Shown here: positions 62,494-64,000 of the stretch, piece after piece
Layout of the letters: each line of letters begins with the position of its first letter
Position numbering within the stretch: the first letter of the stretch is position 1
Assembly (NCBI RefSeq): GCF_001051995.2
Contig: NZ_CP014646.1
Coordinates: 3,100,001 to 3,164,000, forward strand
Length of the DNA stretch: 64,000 nt
Direction of reading: 5' to 3'
Source of the DNA: Thauera humireducens
GTDB lineage: Bacteria > Pseudomonadota > Gammaproteobacteria > Burkholderiales > Rhodocyclaceae
Notes under the pieces: model-generated
What the model was told of the DNA's origin: nothing
Databases searched by the model: none
Seen by the model: the letters and a program-made list of their open reading frames with translations, nothing else
Program-made: the position numbers and the translations under genes

Positions 62494-63055
62494 CCGCGCC
62501 CTGCGCGTCGTCGCGCTGCTCGCATTGATGGCGTGTGCGACGCTTGCACGCGCCAACGAGGCGCGTATCGTGAGCGCCGAGGTCGTCGCAGGCGAGGGCG
62601 GTTACGTGCTCAACGCCGACATCGACGTCGAGCTCAACCCCCGCTTGGCCGACGCGGTGAGCCGGGGCGTATCGCTGTACTTCACCACCGAGCTGCGCAT
62701 CGAGCGTCCACGCTGGTACTGGCTCGACGAGGTCGTCGTCGATCGCAGTCTCGATTACCGGCTGTCCTACCATCCGATCACGCGCAGCTATCGCCTTTCG
62801 ATCGGCAGTTTCCATCAGAGCTTCGACTCCCTGGACAGTGCCGTACGCACGATGCGCAGGGTGCGCAACTGGCAGGTTGCCGAGCTCGCCGAGTTGACGG
62901 CGGGGGTGTCGCACGAGGTTGCGCTCCGCTTCCGCCTCGATACCTCGCAACTGCCCAAGCCCTTCCAGGTCACGGCGATCGGCAGTCGGGACTGGAACCT
63001 CGGCACCGACTGGGCGACGTGGACCTTCCTTCCGGGTGCGGCGGGCCAGCGATGA
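62453..63055 (+). CDS. DUF4390-domain protein
   Basis: 200 aa. An N-terminal signal or anchor (about 15-33, ALRVVALLALMACATLARA) precedes a beta-rich domain of the DUF4390 family (LNADIDVELNPRLADAVSRGV, YRLSIGSFHQSFDSLDSAV). Such genes sit between rsmB and ntrY in many betaproteobacteria; the function is not established. ATG at 62453 lies inside rsmB. Its stop overlaps the next start (ATGA). Confidence 0.87.
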   Translation: MTASTLPGSASRRDRALRVVALLALMACATLARANEARIVSAEVVAGEGGYVLNADIDVELNPRLADAVSRGVSLYFTTELRIERPRWYWLDEVVVDRSLDYRLSYHPITRSYRLSIGSFHQSFDSLDSAVRTMRRVRNWQVAELAELTAGVSHEVALRFRLDTSQLPKPFQVTAIGSRDWNLGTDWATWTFLPGAAGQR

Positions 63056-64000
63056 AACGCATCCTTCTCGTCATTGCCGCTGCGCTGGCAGGCATTTCGC
63101 TGTTCCTGCTCACCTCGGCGAGCTCGAACTCCGATCTCTTCGCCAGCAGCTATCCTTACCTGCTTGCCTTCAATGGCGTGCTCGCGGTGGTCCTGGGCGG
63201 ACTGGTGGGCGTGCAGTTGCGCCAGCTATGGCGCGAGTACCGCTCGCGCCAGTTTGGCTCGCGGCTCAAGTACCGGCTGGTGCTGATGTTCGGGCTGATG
63301 GGCGTCGTTCCCGGTCTCGTGATCTACGCGGTGTCGCTGCAGTTCGTGGTGCGCAGCATCGAGTCGTGGTTCGACGTTCGGGTGGAGTCTGCGCTGGAGG
63401 GCGGCATCGCGCTGGGGCAGAACGCGCTCGACTACCTCGTCAGCCAGATGGGTGACAAGGCAGGGGACATGGTGCTGGAGCTCGAAGACGCGAGCACGGT
63501 GTCGGCGGTCATGTTGAACCGGCTGCGGGAACAGGCGGGCGTTGGCAGCGTCACGGTGATTGCCGCCAATGGCCAGGTGCTCGCTACGGCGGCCGATGCG
63601 ATGTCAGCCCTGCTTCCGGACCTGCCCAGCGTCACCCAGCTGCGCCAGGCGCGGCAGACACGGATCTTCCATGCGATCGAGAGCCAGAAGGATGGCCGGC
63701 TGGTCATCCGTGTCATCGTGCCGATTCCCCTGCGCACGCTGGCGGGCGAACCCAACCTGCTGCAGCTGACACAGGCCGTGCCCGAGAGCTTCGGCCGCCA
63801 TGCCGAGGCGGTGCAGGATGCATACCGCGAATACCAGCAGCTCACCCTCGGGCGCGAGGGGCTGAACCGCATCTACACGCTCACGCTGACCCTGACGCTG
63901 TTGCTGGCATTGCTGACCGCACTCGCCGCCGCCTTCATCATCGCGCGCCGGCTGGCAGCGCCGCTGCTGATCCTGGCCGAAGGGACGCAGGCGGTCGCAC
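63052..64000 (+). CDS. NtrY-type sensor histidine kinase (5' part)
   Basis: The first 316 codons of a large membrane kinase; the rest lies outside. Two membrane helices (about 4-22 and 36-54) and a third (about 75-98) precede a periplasmic sensor (about 100-280), then a further helix (about 283-303) and the start of a HAMP domain (RRLAAPLLILAEGTQAVA). The layout and the rsmB-DUF4390 context match NtrY, the partner of NtrX in nitrogen or redox regulation. The catalytic domains are not visible here. Confidence 0.85.
   Translation, partial: MKRILLVIAAALAGISLFLLTSASSNSDLFASSYPYLLAFNGVLAVVLGGLVGVQLRQLWREYRSRQFGSRLKYRLVLMFGLMGVVPGLVIYAVSLQFVVRSIESWFDVRVESALEGGIALGQNALDYLVSQMGDKAGDMVLELEDASTVSAVMLNRLREQAGVGSVTVIAANGQVLATAADAMSALLPDLPSVTQLRQARQTRIFHAIESQKDGRLVIRVIVPIPLRTLAGEPNLLQLTQAVPESFGRHAEAVQDAYREYQQLTLGREGLNRIYTLTLTLTLLLALLTALAAAFIIARRLAAPLLILAEGTQAVA

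Overview
The window is a high-GC, gene-dense bacterial chromosome segment. Gene content and order (dnaA-dnaN-gyrB reading left and rpmH-rnpA-yidD-yidC-mnmE reading right from one point; def-fmt-htpX; rsmB-DUF4390-ntrY; monomeric isocitrate dehydrogenase) suggest a betaproteobacterium, most likely of the Rhodocyclales (Azoarcus/Thauera-like). That assignment is inference from gene content, not from a search. The replication origin region lies near 52.35-52.63 kb. It carries one perfect and one near-perfect DnaA box, and the second sits inside the rpmH promoter. Two perfect 16-bp parS (ParB-binding) sites lie about 6-7 kb to the right of it.

Layout. 1-4.6 kb: a truncated HtrA/DegP protease, a TonB-dependent receptor and a divergent oxyR. 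4.7-12.7 kb: a leftward run (lysM protein-dprA-smg-topB) divergent from def-fmt-htpX. 12.8-20.4 kb: a large MscS-type channel, an unusual three-part protein (TIR/deoxyribosyltransferase-like + helical repeats + SLOG-like), and a LysR regulator divergent from a YbfB-type MFS transporter. 20.6-27.5 kb: monomeric icd, a TerB-like protein, a bacteriohemerythrin behind an FNR-type promoter, a lipoprotein, gpmI, a YgjP-type metalloprotease and a cytochrome c' lipoprotein. 27.6-40.1 kb: two GGDEF proteins, a FUSC membrane protein, an orphan ParA with a basic disordered partner, a GNAT enzyme, bestrophin coupled to an Ada/Ogt-like protein, an OprD porin, an MFS/nucleotide-transporter-like protein and a Tat-exported aldo/keto reductase.

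40.2-46.7 kb is a tightly packed leftward operon: ABC ATPase, permease, binding protein, nitrilase-family hydrolase, amidase, TauE/SafE permease and GntR regulator, with a 32-bp inverted repeat upstream. It reads as uptake and hydrolysis of an amide- or nitrile-type compound whose identity cannot be read from the sequence. 47.2-56.4 kb is the origin block. 56.4-64 kb holds a flavocytochrome c sulfide dehydrogenase-type flavoprotein, a Tam-like methyltransferase, a TauE/SafE permease flanked by the two parS sites, speE, rsmB, a DUF4390 protein and the start of an NtrY-type kinase.

No tRNA, rRNA, CRISPR array or insertion sequence was seen. Most genes are ordinary core genes. The most interesting points are the three-domain protein at 16.2-18.2 kb, the ParA/partner pair at 30.5-31.7 kb, the amide-uptake operon, the FNR-type promoter of the hemerythrin and the paired parS sites.
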